Positions 46,936-59,433 of a stretch of 64,000 nucleotides of DNA are shown here, piece after piece. The translations under genes were made by a program, and so were the position numbers. Each line of letters opens with the position of its first letter. Position 1 is the stretch's first letter. The notes beneath the pieces are model-generated. The model was not told the origin of the DNA. It did no database searches and saw only the letters and a list, made by a program, of their open reading frames with translations. The DNA lies in assembly GCF_019320115.1 (NCBI RefSeq), contig NC_089591.1:22856502-22920501 (forward strand), given 5' to 3'. Source of the stretch: Miscanthus floridulus (taxonomy: Eukaryota; Streptophyta; Magnoliopsida; Poales; Poaceae).

Positions 46936-47989
46936 ATGACAGCCTATTACCCACAGAAGGGAACGAGGCATTCTTGGGTATCTTTGGCACACCTGCCTTG
47001 CTTTGGAGAGTGTTGCACTTTTTGGGGTACACAGAGCTGCCCCAATACTTTTGGACATAGAGGCATGTGCAGGAGGAACCATGGTTTGAGGTGCAAGTGT
47101 CCATCCCAGCTTGTACACGGGCACCGTAGTACTAGGGCTAGAAAGCAGAGTCTGAGGGAAGAACCCCTTGGGAAGGCGCTCAAGTGGCAGCCTTTGAGAT
47201 CTTGAGCACACTTTATCAGCAGCATGGTGATTCACTCACCAACAGTGCAGTGGGATCTATTCCTCAGGTGGATCCAGCTATGGTAGTTTAGAGGCAGCAT
47301 GATCGCATTTCTATGGTGCAGGACTATGACGAGTGGGCACAGAGCTCGAGTCCTGCTATGAGTGCCATGTTCGCTGTCATGCATATGTTTTATGCCTGAG
47401 AAGACGCCCGCTATGTCTGGCAAGAGTTTTATAACATCTATGTGAATAAGCTCATGGAGGCTAGGGAAGTACAGCAAAGGTTGAAGAAGCGTGTGCGTAA
47501 GCATAAGAAAACAGCTAAGGAGGCTCTTTGGGACACTGCTGATGCTCATATAGCGTTGGGAGCCCTCCAGACTCAGATGGAGAATGTTGTTGCAGATAGG
47601 AACATAACATAGGTAGAGACATGAGCCGCTCATGCTCAGAGGGTGCAGGCCATCTAGCAGAGGGATGAGGACTATAGTCTTGCAGAGGCTAGAGAGGAGG
47701 CTAGGACTAGGACTATGGTTCTAGCTAGGCGGCTAGAGAATGACTACCATCAAAGGGAGGTGGAGTACCGACGTCAGATTTAGGGGCACCATAATACCAT
47801 TGCAGTGCTTCAACATGATGTTCATCGCCTCAACAACATCATTAAGCCTATTCCTCCCCCAGTAGCCACGGAAGAAGAAGAGGAAGATCCAAAAATGTTC
47901 ATGGAAGATGATGGTTGGGAAGAGGAAGAGGAAGAACAACTTGTGCCTGTGGACAATGACGAGGCAAATGCTATGTCCTGGTGTTGATA
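46936..47989 (+). pseudogene. G3 upstream ORF0: globular start, coiled coil, acidic tail
   Basis: After a frame change near the start, one frame runs to a stop at 47989 with several TAG/TGA interruptions. The N-terminal part contains LLWRVLHFLGYTELPQ, EEPWFEVQVSIPA and QVAAFEILSTLYQQHGD. A long charged helix follows (MEAREVQQRLKKRVRKHKK onward, then RLENDYHQREVEYRRQI). Next comes LQHDVHRLNNIIKP, which matches LHEEVHRLSNLLNP of the G2 ORF0. The C-terminus is acidic (EEEEEDP, EEEEEEQ). No catalytic motif is seen and the function is unknown. It sits between the primer site and gag, as in G2. Confidence 0.5.
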
Positions 47990-48390
47990 GTGACCACTCC
48001 GAGGCATAACTCAGCTATAGTGCTTAGCTAGATGCGCTAGCTCCTTATTGTTTTTGATCTTTTATGTAATGGACATGTGATTTAAGTTTTGATCTTCAGA
48101 TGTATCAGTTAATGTAATATTGGAACCTTGTATGTTGGTCCACTATGGGTCGAACTCTAATGAAATTCTAGTTTCGTTTTACTAGTAAAATGTGACATGC
48201 ATGCGAACAGTATTACAAGTACGATAAGTGATCAAATTGGTGATGTCATATTGTGAGAATAAATTACTGTGCCTCTGTTTTATTGTATGAATTTAGATTC
48301 TCTCTAGTAAATTCAGTTTGGCATGATTACACAATTCTTCTGCAATTTTTTGACATCAGCCAATAATCACTTATTGTTGCAATTTTGTAG

Positions 48391-49460
48391 ATGACTCGCA
48401 CTCACGCAGGGGCAGGTACCAGCCAAGGTGGCAATGATGGTGACCTACCACCACCACCGCCACCCTCTGCGAATGAGTTTTTCACGCAATTCTTGGGGAA
48501 TCAGCGAGCAATGGAAGAAACACTATGCCTCATGGCAGTAGAATACTGCCCGTGCCCACCAGCAAAATCAGGGGCCAGAACCCAATCAATACAGTACATT
48601 CAAGGACTTTTTGGAGACTAATCTCCTATCTTTAAAGAGGCAGAAGAACCGCTCTAGGCTAATGAGTGGTTGAACACTATCGAACATAAGTTCCATCTGT
48701 TGAGGGTCACCGAAAATGATGAAGGCCGAGTATGCATCGCATCAACTACAGGGGCCTGTGGATTTCTGGTGGACTCATTATTTGTCTACCTTACCTATTA
48801 GAGTAAATGTTACCTGGGAGCAATTCAAGACAGCCTTTAGGGGGCATCATATACCCCCAGGGCTGATGTGGATGAAGGCCGCAGAGTTTATGAAGCTAAC
48901 AAATGGGACAAAGACTCTCACTGAGTATATGCATGCATTCAACAAACATGTCTAGATATGCACCAGCATTCATGGATACCGAAGAGAAAAAGATAGAAAG
49001 CTTCAAGAGAGGCCTTGGCACCAAGTTGATGAAAACCATGGCCAACTCTAGATGTGCTAAATATAATGAATTTGTCAGCGATGCCCTCACACAAGAGAAC
49101 TAGAATAACTTACATGCGGCAGCAAATGGCCACAAGCGAGCCGCTAAGGCGGGTGCCTCAGGCGCATCTCAGTCAAGGGCTTCCATGGTAGCAAGGCCAT
49201 AATTCTATCCCCCAGCACCTAAGTTTAGGCCTCCCTATAAGAATACCTAGTCTAGCCAACCTCAGAAGGTATTTCGCAAGGCATTCACCATTGCCCTGCC
49301 CAAGGGTAACGTAGGCCAAGGAAGCTCAACAGAGCCAAGAAGTAACCAACCATGCTTCAATTACAATCAGATGGGCCACTAGGCCAAAGAGTGCCCTTAT
49401 CCTAAAAAGGGTAGTAATCAGAATCAAGGCAACCAAAAGCAAGCCAATCCAAAAGCATGT
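48391..49460 (+). pseudogene. G3 gag remnant
   Basis: An ATG at 48391 begins MTRTHAGAGTSQGGNDGD with a proline run. The capsid core is split by frameshifts near 48545 and 48640 and resumes as AEYASHQLQGPVDFWW...VTWEQFKTAFRGHHIPPG. The zinc knuckle at 49353-49394 reads C-F-N-Y where CX2C is expected, so one zinc ligand is lost, and a TAG follows its His. Upstream TTTTGTAG|ATG resembles a splice acceptor. Confidence 0.65.
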
Positions 49461-50100
49461 CCTGGGTATATGCATTATTCAACCGTGGAGGAATTCCATG
49501 TGGGAGAAGTTGTTACCGTTGGTATGTTTCTTGTAAACAAACACCCCGCAATTGTTTTATTTGATTCTAGAGCTTCACATTCATTTATGAGTCAGACTTT
49601 TGCATCTAAGCATAATTAGAAAATAATTGAGGTAGACAAGGGTGGCTATAGTATAAGTTCAGCGGGGCTACTATCTCTACAAACCAATTAGTTAGAGATG
49701 TGCTTATCTCCAAACAAGAGAGAGAGTATACTATGAATCTCATAGTATTGCCAGGATTAGCCATATATGTGATATTGGGCATGAGTTGGATGAGTGGTCA
49801 TGGAGTTCTCATTGACACTACCACTAGAACAAATATGTTGAGAGAACCCAAAGGGGTAATGCTTTTCTAATACCACTTCCCCAAAGTTTTGATCTTCAAA
49901 ACTTGTCATGTGCCATCCAAGCCACTAATCTCTATGATATTCTAGTAGTGTGTGAGTTTCCTGATGTATTCCCTAGATGAGTTGCCTAGGTTTGCCACCT
50001 GATAGGGATGTAGAATTTAAGATTGAGTTAGTGCCAGGTACAACACCTATCTCAAGAAGACCCTATAGGATGACACCCAATGAGTTAGCCTAAACTTAAA
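49461..50100 (+). pseudogene. G3 aspartic protease region
   Basis: VGMFLVNKHPAIVLFDS at 49520-49568 leads to the active site, but the motif reads D-S-R-A instead of D-S-G-A (49563-49574), a change that should abolish catalysis. ILGMSWMSGHGV further on marks the protease C-terminal half. Stops follow up to the RT. Confidence 0.6.
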
Positions 50101-50825
50101 ATTCAGCTACAAGAACTTGTGGACAAAGGTCTCATTCAACCTAGTTCATCTCCCTAGGGTTGTCCAGCCTTGTTTGTGAAGAAAAATGACAAATCATTGC
50201 GGATATCTATGGACTATAGGCCACTCAATGCCATAACCATAAAGAACAAGTATCATTTGCCCCGCATTGATATTTTGTTCGACCAACTAGCAAGAGCAAA
50301 TGTATTCTCTAAGATTGATTTGAGATCAGGCTATCACAAGATCAAGATTAGACCAAAAGATGTACCTAAGACAACTTTCTCAACTAGGTACGGCTTGTAT
50401 GAGTATTTGGTCATGTCTTTGGACTAACAAATGCTCCTACCTATTTCATGTATTTGATGAATTTGGTATTCATGCCCGAGCTCGATAAGTTCATGGTCAT
50501 GTTCATCGATGATATCCTAATCTACTCTGAGAATGAGGTAGATCATGCAAAGCATCTGAGAGTTGTCTTGTCCTTGCTGAGAGAGCATAAATTATATGCA
50601 AAGTTTAGCAAGTGTGAATTCTGGCTGAAGAAAGTACCTTTCTTGGGTCATATATTATCTAAAGATGGAATCTCTATAGACCCATCTAAAATAAAAGAGG
50701 TCATGGATTGGAAGGCCCTGACTTTGGTTTATGAAGTTCAGAGTTTCCTAGGGCTAGCAGTTTATTATCGTCATTTCATTCCTGATTTTTCCAAGATAGC
50801 TAAGCCCATGACCAGATTACTCTAG
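50101..50825 (+). pseudogene. G3 reverse transcriptase
   Basis: [52 protein letters not shown] and [14 protein letters not shown] occupy one frame to 50427. After a frameshift, [16 protein letters not shown] and FIDDILIYS (Asp-Asp at about 50508-50513) continue to 50825. The motifs are those of chromovirus RT and the catalytic pair is kept. Confidence 0.75.
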
Positions 50826-51330
50826 AAGGATGAAAAGTTTAATTGGACTCTAGAGTGTGAGGCTGCTTTTCACACTTTATGGACTTTGTTGACAATAGTT
50901 CCTATGTTGGTGCAACCCGATATAGAAAAGCCCTTTGATGTGTTTTGCGATGCATCAGGGACTGGTCTTGGTTGTGTGCTTATGCAAGAGGGCTGAGTCA
51001 TTGCCTATGCCTCTTGGCAGTTGAGAAAGCATGAAGTCAACTACCCTACCCATGATTTAGAGTTTGCTACAGTTGTCCATGCATTGAAGATATGGAGACA
51101 TTATTTGTTGGGGAATGTATGTCACATATACACTAATCACAAAAGTCTCAAATACATCTTCACTCAACCTGAACTGAACATGAGACAACGTAGATGGTTA
51201 GAGCTGATTAAGGACTATAATTTGGAAGTGCACTATCATCCATGAAAAGCCAATGTTGTAGCACATGCACTTAGTCAGAAATCTCATTGTAACACCTTAG
51301 AAGCCTTTGTTGGAAGATGGGTTTAATCTG
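50826..51330 (+). pseudogene. G3 RNase H
   Basis: [21 protein letters not shown] carries the first catalytic Asp, [22 protein letters not shown] the Glu, and [11 protein letters not shown] stands where [11 protein letters not shown] is usual (Asp to Asn). Stops occur at 50994 and 51243, and a frame change near 51290. Confidence 0.7.
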
Positions 51331-52805
51331 TTGCATCCTATTGTGCTACACAATATTACTGTTAGTTGCTCACTTGAGAGCAAGATCATCGAACTACATA
51401 AGACAGATGTAGGTGTGTTTCACATCAAGAGAAAGATGAAGGAACATGAACCCAAGCATTTTAGGTTGGATGAAAGGGGTGTGTTATAGTTTAAGGAACG
51501 ACTAGTGGTACTGAAGGACCGTGAACTTAGAAATCAAATTTTAGATGAAGCTCATTCATCCAAGTTGTCTATCCATCCAGGTAGTAGCAAATTGTATCAA
51601 GATTTGAAAACCCATTTTTGGTGGACCAAGATGAAGAAAGAAATCACCACCTATGTTGCTAGATGTGATACTTGTAGTAGGGTCAAACTGGACCATCTGA
51701 AACCTACTGGACTACTTCCACCGTTGTCCATTCTGGGCTAGAAATGGGAGGAAATAAGTATGGACTTTATTAAAGGGGTGACACACACGCAGCAGGGTCA
51801 TGATTCCATATGGGTCATTATGGACCGCCTCACCAAGTCAGTGCATTTCGTACCAGTCAACATAAAGTATCCCGCTGGGAAGTACGCCGAGCTATATGTT
51901 TCTCAGATCATGAGGTTATATGGGGTACCAAGGACCATAATCTTAGATCGAGGACCACAGTTTATAGCTCTCTTTTGGGAACATTTGCATAAGGCCTTGG
52001 GAACTAGACTAATCAGAAGTTTAGCATACCATCCACAAACCTCCAGGCAGACTGAGCGAGTGAATCAAATCTTAGAAGATATGTGGAGAGCATGTGTTGT
52101 ATCCTCTAAGGGATCATGGGAGAAGTGGTTACCTCTCGCAGAATTCTTTTACAATAATAGTTACTAAGAGAGTATCAAGATGGCTCCTTTCGAAGCACTT
52201 TATGGCTGAAAATGCAGGACCCCCTTGAATTGGGTAGAGCCCAAGGAAAGGAGGTACTACGGTATTGATTTTGTCAAGGAAGCCGAACAACAGGTTTGAG
52301 TTATACAAGGCCATATTAAAGCAGCCCAAGCATGACAAAAGAGTTATACTGATAAAAGAAGAAGGCCACTAACTTTTGAAGTGGGAGAGTATGTGTACTT
52401 AAAAGTTTTGCCCATGAGGGGTGTACAGAGATTTGGAGTAAAGAAGAAGCTTGCACCCAAATATGTAGGGCCGTATTAGATTATTGAACAGAAGGGAAAG
52501 GTAGCCTACAAGTTGTGACTTCCACTATACATGAGTGCTATCTTCAATATCTTCCATGTTTCTCAGCTGAGGAAATGTCTTCGCATGCCTGATGAGGCAA
52601 TTGAACCCACCAATATTAAGCTCCAATCAGATTTGAGTTATGAAGAGAAACCAATCTGAGTGCTAGAAGAAATGGAAAGAGTAACCCGGAGCAAAGTCAT
52701 TAAGTTCTACAAGGTGGTGTGGAATAACCATGGTGCACAAGATGCCACATGGGAACGGGAGGATTATTTATGTGAGGTTTATCCCGCTTTTTATGAAAAA
52801 TGGTA
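51331..52805 (+). pseudogene. G3 integrase with C-terminal chromodomain
   Basis: The HHCC zinc region (HPGSSKLYQDLKTHFWW, CDTCSRVK) is followed by the catalytic core: MDFIKGV, LDRGPQFIALFW and YHPQTSRQTERVNQILEDM. Then come EYVYLKVLPMRGVQRFGVKKKL and a chromodomain (KVIKFYKVVWNNHGAQDATWE to YPAFYEKW) ending at 52805. From 51739 onward all pieces lie in one frame, interrupted by eight stops at 51739, 52165, 52207, 52297, 52333, 52477, 52516 and 52657. Confidence 0.8.
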
Positions 52806-52835
52806 GGTCATCCAAATCTTAGGATGAGATTTCTA

Positions 52836-52849
52836 TAAGGGAGAGGGGC
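52836..52849 (+). other. G3 polypurine tract
   Basis: AAGGGAGAGGGGC directly precedes the 3' LTR start TGTAACACCC. Confidence 0.75.
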
Positions 52850-55025
52850 TGTAACACCCTAGTGTTAAGCATTGCATTTGGCACTTGATTTTCATGAGCA
52901 CAAGCATCATCCAAGCATTCATGAGCATGAGCATATGGAATTTCATCTTATTCTGACATATTATCACATGTGATGTTGATTATATACATGCATATGCTTG
53001 TGACAATGTGTGACCAATGTAAGAGATGATTGTGAGGTCACACAAACACCTTAGACACATCTAGGATGGTAAATGGAATAATGTTTGTATTCATGACATG
53101 GACAATTTTGCTTCTAAGTCCTAGTTTACTCAAAATGTCATTTTTCATGATGCTAGTTTGACCAAAGTTGAATAGTAGCTTAGAGTGTTTGCGTGGTAGT
53201 GCACCCTTAATAAAAGTTGTAGTTCTTGACATGGGTAACAAACTTTATTTAAGGGTCATGAGCTAATTCAGTGCCTAGCATGGTCAAATAGAGCCCACAA
53301 GTAGCAATAAAATGCTGCTTACAAACTTAGAAAATTTTACTGTCGTTAGCTGATTACAGTTTCAAAGTAGCACATTTTGGAGCTTTGCATTTTGAAAACC
53401 ATGATGAATTAGATGTTACTCCCTAAAGCAAAGTTGGAGATCTCTCATAGCTCTACAACTTTCACTAATACTGTTTTGGCTAAATCACCATGGATTAGGA
53501 GTAATGATGGTGTGAAAACATGCTGTCCGTTGATCTAAAACCGCCTGATCAAGCAACAGCAGTGGCCGACCAGCCACAGGTCGTGGCCGTCGTGTGGCAT
53601 GCGCACGCTGGGGTTGGGCCACGTGGTGGCCGGGCGCGCAAGTGAAGAGGCTATCACATGTCCCTGCCCTCACTCACTCCCCTCACTCGCTTTCACTCTG
53701 TCTCGCTCGCTCTCACGCTCGCAGCAGCAAAGCCGAGCACCGCTGTCACCATTGCCGAGCACCACCGGTAGCGCTCGCCGCCCACGCACCACCACCATGC
53801 AATCCACCTCACCCATAGCTCCGCTATGAGATGCTCTACCTCCCTGACCCATTAGTGCCACCATTCGAGCCGACGTAAAGCTACATTTCATGTTGTCATC
53901 GCCGCCATGGCCGTGGAGCGCTGTCAAGCACCGAGCTCGCCTGTGGCCAGCCACCACCGTAGCATCTCTGACCTCTCTTTCTCTCTCGTCTGGTCATCGC
54001 TGTAGGGACTAGTTGTAAGACCACAGCTGGCTTATCTGCTACCACCGCCATCACACGAGAACACGCCTCCACACCAAGCAAGCCCGCCATGGCCACGAGC
54101 TCAAGCTTACCACCGCCGGCCCTCGCTAGATCCCGCTTCTCCCTCTTGTGTTTGTTTCTGCATCCACCATGACCCATAGCACCTTCTCCTATGATGGAGA
54201 CCCATCACTAACCACCATCGCATCAGAACAGCAAGCACCGCCGCATGTGCTGTGCACCGCCGTGTCGACATGCACGTGGCCGGAGCTCACTGTCGCTTCA
54301 CCATGGCTCAATCCACACTGTAGAGCTCTGCTAGGGTCTGTAGAAGCTATAGCCGCACTCGCCTAGCTGTGCCTTTGCTAGAGATGGTGAGTCTACCACC
54401 ATGCGCCACTGCCGAGCCACCATGCTCGCCGACGAAGGTTGCTTTGGTGATGCACTGAGCCAATTGAGGGTACCCCTTGATGCGGCTTGATGAGGCGAGT
54501 ATAGTGGTGAAGACCTCACCGCTGGTAACCTCACCGTCGGCAAGTTATCGCCGGTCAAACGCCGCGCTCTGCTCCTGTGTTGCTAACGTGTGGGACCGTT
54601 GACCTACGGGCTCCTGCTGTTAGTCGCCGTGGGTGCATAGACCGGGTGTACCTAGCTGTAGCTCCCGTTTGGAAATTTGATTTTTCTTTATTATTTTTCT
54701 AAATTTTGTAGCAAACTTGCAAAAATCATATCTAGAGTTAGGCGTGTCCAAATGAGGTGATCCAATTTTTTTGGATTCATAATGAAGTGTAATATTTGAT
54801 AAAAATATGAAACCTACTGTTTGTTGTATTTTTCTAAGGGAGTTAAATTGAGCTAGATAAGTGCTTTTAAATTTGTTTCTATCTTGTAAAATGTATAACT
54901 TGAGCTAGGGAAGCGCTAAAATTGTGATTCCAATTTTGTGGGTCTTGTGTTGGCATTCTCTAGCTAGAAAAAATACTAAATCTACAGAAGACATAGTTGA
55001 AATATGGTCTTTCTATTTAACATTG
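52850..55025 (+). repeat. G3 3' LTR, interrupted by copia A
   Basis: It starts TGTAACACCCTAGTGTT. From 53267 it matches 42046 onward and stops in CTATTTAACATTG, where the left LTR reads CTATTTAAACTTG. Its remainder is expected beyond copia A, outside the window. Confidence 0.8.
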
Positions 55026-56514
55026 TGAAAGGATCAAGATGCCCAACAGGGGGGGTGAATTGGGCTAATTCTAAATTTCTTGGCAATAATTAAGTCCTAT
55101 GGTTAGCCCAATTAACCCCTTGTGCCTAGACAACGTTTCTATTGATCAATAGCACAAAAGTTTAGCAACCTATGTTCCAATCCAACTCTAGCATGTCAAT
55201 TCTATGAATGTAAATGACAAAAATTAAATTACTCAAAGTAAATGCTCAAAGTAAATAGAGAAGGAAGAACACGGCGATGTTTTGTCGAGGTATCAGAGAG
55301 TCACCACTCCCCTACTAGTCCTCGTTGGAGCACCCACGCAAGGGTGTAGCTCCCCCTTGATCCGCGCAAGGATCAAGTGCTCTCTATGAGTTGATTCTTT
55401 GACACTCTGTCATGGTGAATCACCCACAACAGCTCACAACTTGAGTTGGGTCATCCACAAGCTCCGCCGGATGATCACCAAACTCCCAATCACCACCAAG
55501 CCATCTAGGTGATGACGATCACCAAGAGTAATGAGCATGAACTCTCACTTGACCATGAGAAGCCTAATAAGAAGGGTGGATGCACACTTTGCAACTCTTG
55601 ATCTCACTAATGAGGGCTCTCTTTGGGATTCTCAAATCTCAATCACCTCACTAGGACCTTGCTCTTCTTGGCACTCTCAAATGTGTTTCTTAGCTATTGG
55701 AATGAGCAAAAGTACCCCCACACATGAATGGAGGAAGTATTTATAACCATGGCTAAAAAATGAACCGTTATATGCTTCTACGGGGTGACCGGATGCTCTA
55801 GTCATGTTGGCCGGACGCTCCGATCAGTTCTCCCTGAACTCTAGTATTTAAAATGTGATTGAACGCTGTACAGCGTTTGGTCAACACTGACCGGATGCGT
55901 CTGGTCATGATTTTCCCTCTCTAGAACCTTACGGGAGTCGACCGGACACTGGGACTCAGCATCTGGTCACTTCACCTCTCAGCGTCCGGTCGCACCAGAT
56001 GATTTGACCTTGACCAAATGAATTGATCGGACTCTGCGCCAGCGTCCGGTCACCCTGGATCTAGTGTCCGGTCAGTATTTGACCCTGCATTCACTTCCAA
56101 CTTTCGATCATATGTGAATGAAGTTTGCTCCAATGGATCTAAGAGCTTCTTAGGAGCTACCTAGCGCTAGATTTAGCAAGTGTGCACCACACCTAACTCA
56201 CTAGACTCACCTAGGTCAAGCTACCCATCCATACCCCCTTAATAGTATGGCCAAAGGAAAAAACAAAGTCGTAAAACTACTCTAAGTGTCTCTTCAACTC
56301 CAATCAACACTCAGAACTAGTCCATCCTTAACCTTGTCGTCCATCCTTTGAAAACCGAAATGATTTCCATCGTAGGGGCATGACCACCATGATAGCCCAA
56401 TTGATCTCCATTACCATGACCTAACTTAATTACCTCTGCAAAACACACGTTAGTCATAGTAATCATGTATTGTCATTAATCACCGAAACCCAACTAGGGG
56501 CCTAGATGCTTTCA
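55026..56514 (-). repeat. Copia A 3' LTR
   Basis: TGAAAGGATCAAG...GATGCTTTCA on the plus strand is the inverted-end form of TGAAAGCATCTAGG...CCTTTCA. It matches 61255-62829 along its length and contains several GACCGGACGC/GCGTCCGGTC motifs between 55790 and 56080. Confidence 0.8.
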
Positions 56515-56530
56515 ATCTCCCCTTTTTGGT
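56515..56530 (-). other. Copia A polypurine tract
   Basis: On the minus strand CCAAAAAGGGGGAGAT directly precedes the LTR start TGAAAGC. Confidence 0.7.
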
Positions 56531-56959
56531 GATTGATGATAATACTGCCTCGAGTATGTGAAAGAGTTGAGGTTTTTAACATGCTTGGTTCATATAAGCT
56601 TTTGACAATAAGAACAAAAGAGTTAGGCAAGCTTATATGACCCAAGCCAACATGATGTACTCAAAAGATATGAAATAAGCATGAGTACAAGTAATAAAGC
56701 TCATTTGCATCGGAGTAAAACACGGAAGCAAAGCAAATGAGCATAACACTAGTGATATGACATATAAAAGATTCAAAGTAGATAGCACACATGTCACATA
56801 TCACGATCACGTAGATATCACTATCACATAAATATAGTTTGATGCATAAAAGTAAACACACGAATGCATAATAGTGTATCACACATACAAACCAAATATA
56901 ATAGAATACTAAGCTCCCCCTAAGTCGCTCCCCCTAAGTTTAACATACTCGATCCCTCT
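56531..56959 (-). other. Copia A spacer between extra ORF and polypurine tract
   Basis: AT-rich, non-coding sequence, also present in copia B at 62846-63290. It holds the inverted-repeat pair CATATAAGCTTTTG and CAAGCTTATATGA. Confidence 0.5.
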
Positions 56960-59433
56960 CCCCCTTTGGCATCAAACACCAAAACCTAAGGGTCGGTCAG
57001 CGGGGCTACAGCGGACAAGTCAGGCGCTAAGGTATGAGGAGTGAGCTGGAACTGTGTGCCATCATCATCTAACCCTGAGCTCTGAGCTATCTGACCCTGT
57101 GTAGCTAGAAGTGATGCTGAAGCGGTCTGGGTCGGATCAAGGACTAGAGCAGGCCATAGACTGTGCAGGTATCACTAGAGCAGGCGGCTCTGATGATGCA
57201 ATAGAAGAAGGGAGCATCTCTGTAGTCCTGGTAATAGGTGCAACTATAGAAGGACCTAGGACATGTAAATATGGTAGGAGTAGGCTGCCCTATCAACTCA
57301 CTAAAAGTTGCTCTAAGGCTCCTAGAGACTAAGGTATCTGGCACTAGCAACGAGGAAGTTTGAGCCAATGTGAAGCCCATCTAAAGAGGTGTGAACTATG
57401 GGGCTTGCACTGGTGAGGCAAACCAATGGGACACCTGCTCTGTAGGTGAAGCAAACTATGCTAGTGGCTCTCCCTAACTCTGAAGCCCACTAGGTTGTAA
57501 AGCTGGAGTCATAGAGGTGGTGGTAGACTGAACAGGCTATGGCGGTGGAGCCCTAATAGCTGTCACAACATGCTGCATATAACCCAAGTAGTTGCTGCTG
57601 CATGAGAAGCTACTGCTTGATGCATGTCCTGCTGCTACTAGATCACCTACTGCTATCACTAGAACTCATCCTGCCTAGTCTAGAACTATGTGAAAGTAGC
57701 GGCGGTCTCCTATGCCTGGGGAGCCTGATCCTACCTCATCCTGCTCAAGTATGGCAAGTAGAGTGGGGTCTATATGTGGTGCAGGTGGAGCTGAACTAGA
57801 GCTACCGGCCTCATGGTCATGTCATCGTGGAGGCATCTGAGGAATAGGCTGGTAGTCATCATTTGAGCTATCACTTGAGTCGCTCGCGACTAATCCCCTC
57901 CTACTAAGCATCAAGCTGCTCCTCCTCAATAGCTGCTATGCTCCTGATGGTCTCATCCTGCTGAGCTGCAGTCTCTGGCACCTCTGGACATTGGCTAGGT
58001 GTCCTCACTACACTATGATGGATCATCTGAGTCATGTTGTATGTAGGGAACTCTGTAGTAGCACCACTATACTCTGCTAGCATCTCTGGTGGCCTCACAG
58101 TCACTGCCCTGTGGATCAGGAATGTAACCCAGTGAGCATATGACAGCTACCTATGACCCATGAACCCCTCTACAATAGTATCCTCCATCTCTGATAGAAG
58201 GAGATCCCAAATGTCAAACACTAGTCTGCTACATTAGAGAGTTTAGTAACCATAACTATATGTGAGTCAAGCCCTCGCGATACCCCATCCTCGGAAGCAG
58301 TGTCCTCCTCATAATGGACATCCAACACTCTAGCTATAGGAGTGAGATCACTAGGTGTCCTGCTCGACCCCTTGCCAAATGGCTCTGTAAAACAATGGCG
58401 AACTAGATCTATAGGGGGCACATGACCACCGTGAGGGCATCTGGGAGGCGCTATCTGTCCATAGCAAACCTCATGTAGTCGGATGGGCTGCTCCTGAAGT
58501 CTGAGTATCTCTCTGACCCTAGTGCTCATCCACCTGTAATCTCTGCCTCTGAATGCAATGTGTATAAATCTGTGCTACGGGTCAATCCAGAGTGTAGCAT
58601 AGAACTGATGGACCCAAGATGGAACATATAAGCCTGTCCATCCAAGTAAATCTGTCAGCCCTGGCAGGTAAGCTAGGTAAGGGTGAATATGCTCTCTAGC
58701 TACTGCTATAATGGTCTCAATGTTGCACACCCTTTAAGATCTGAATACTGTCCCACTGTTAAGATATGCATTATAAAAATCTTCCTGCAGAGGTGTGTAG
58801 AAACCCTCTGAAGCACACTTATCCCTGCCTCAGTGGGAACCACTACTCAAAGTCCACAAATATGAGCTGCTGAACCTGCTTAGCCGTGGTGGCCCTCAAA
58901 TCCAAGTGAGTCACTAGATGCGGACCCTATGGTCTAGGCGGTGGGTGAGAACCCCTCTACTGTGTCTCTAACCTCGGTGTGACTAGAGCACGGGTATGAC
59001 CAGAGCGGCGAAGCTATGGCTAAGGTGCCTGCTCTGTCTCCTTGGCCTGCTCTCCCTCCTGAGTCTGCTCTGCTAGTTGTGGCTGCTGCTGAGGCTCCCC
59101 CTGAGACTGACTCTCATCAAAAGCGACACACCATCCTCCAACCATGAGAGTCCTAGCTGGACCACCATGATGATGCTCAACCTACTCAAGTGCAGCCCTC
59201 GTAGATGGAGACAACTGATCTGTGATAACAACACCACTCCAAGCTCCTCCTCTCTCTACATGCTCTGCAGCCTCTGCAACTACGGCTACTCTTGCTGTAT
59301 CTGCATCAAGGTACTTGTGCTTCCTCGTTGCTAGCTTCTTTGTCGCCTTGCCTTTTGCATCTATAGGCTAGTGAGGCGAGGGCCTTGGATCCTCATCACT
59401 AGGACCTCCTCCGACATTCTTGACATGAGCCAT
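56960..59433 (-). pseudogene. Copia A additional ORF downstream of pol (env-like position)
   Basis: An ATG at 59433 starts MAHVKNVGGGPSDEDPRPSP, then KGKATKKLATRKHKYLDADTARVA. Further parts are STRVREILRLQEQPIRLHEVCYGQI (58529 on), RPPEMLAEYSGATTEFPTYNMTQMI (58100 on), a Gln-rich helix (about 57660-57560), and an acidic/Ala-Pro end finishing VLVFDAKGGE just before 56960. Many TAG/TGA codons interrupt it. An extra ORF in this position is typical of the SIRE lineage, where it is often called env-like; I see no convincing signal peptide or membrane span. Confidence 0.55.

Larger units (their letters stand above)
42046..55025 (+). mobile_element. G3: second Tekay-lineage chromovirus, older and truncated at both LTRs
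   Basis: Sequence from 42046 matches 53267 onward as a direct repeat. The internal region 46083-52849 carries ORF0, gag, protease, RT, RNase H, integrase and chromodomain on the plus strand. The 5' LTR lacks about 415 bases at its start, and the 3' LTR is cut at 55025 by copia A. The LTR starts TGTAACACCC like G2, and both share GGTTCTG[CT]CA near the LTR end, so G2 and G3 are related families. The LTRs are visibly diverged and pol has many stops. Confidence 0.8.

Noticed and set aside
59300..59433. KGKATKKLATRKHK in the copia extra ORF as a second H3-like motif
   Set aside because: Only the short KKLATRK piece resembles H3 and no K4/K9 context is present; a basic stretch is enough to explain it.
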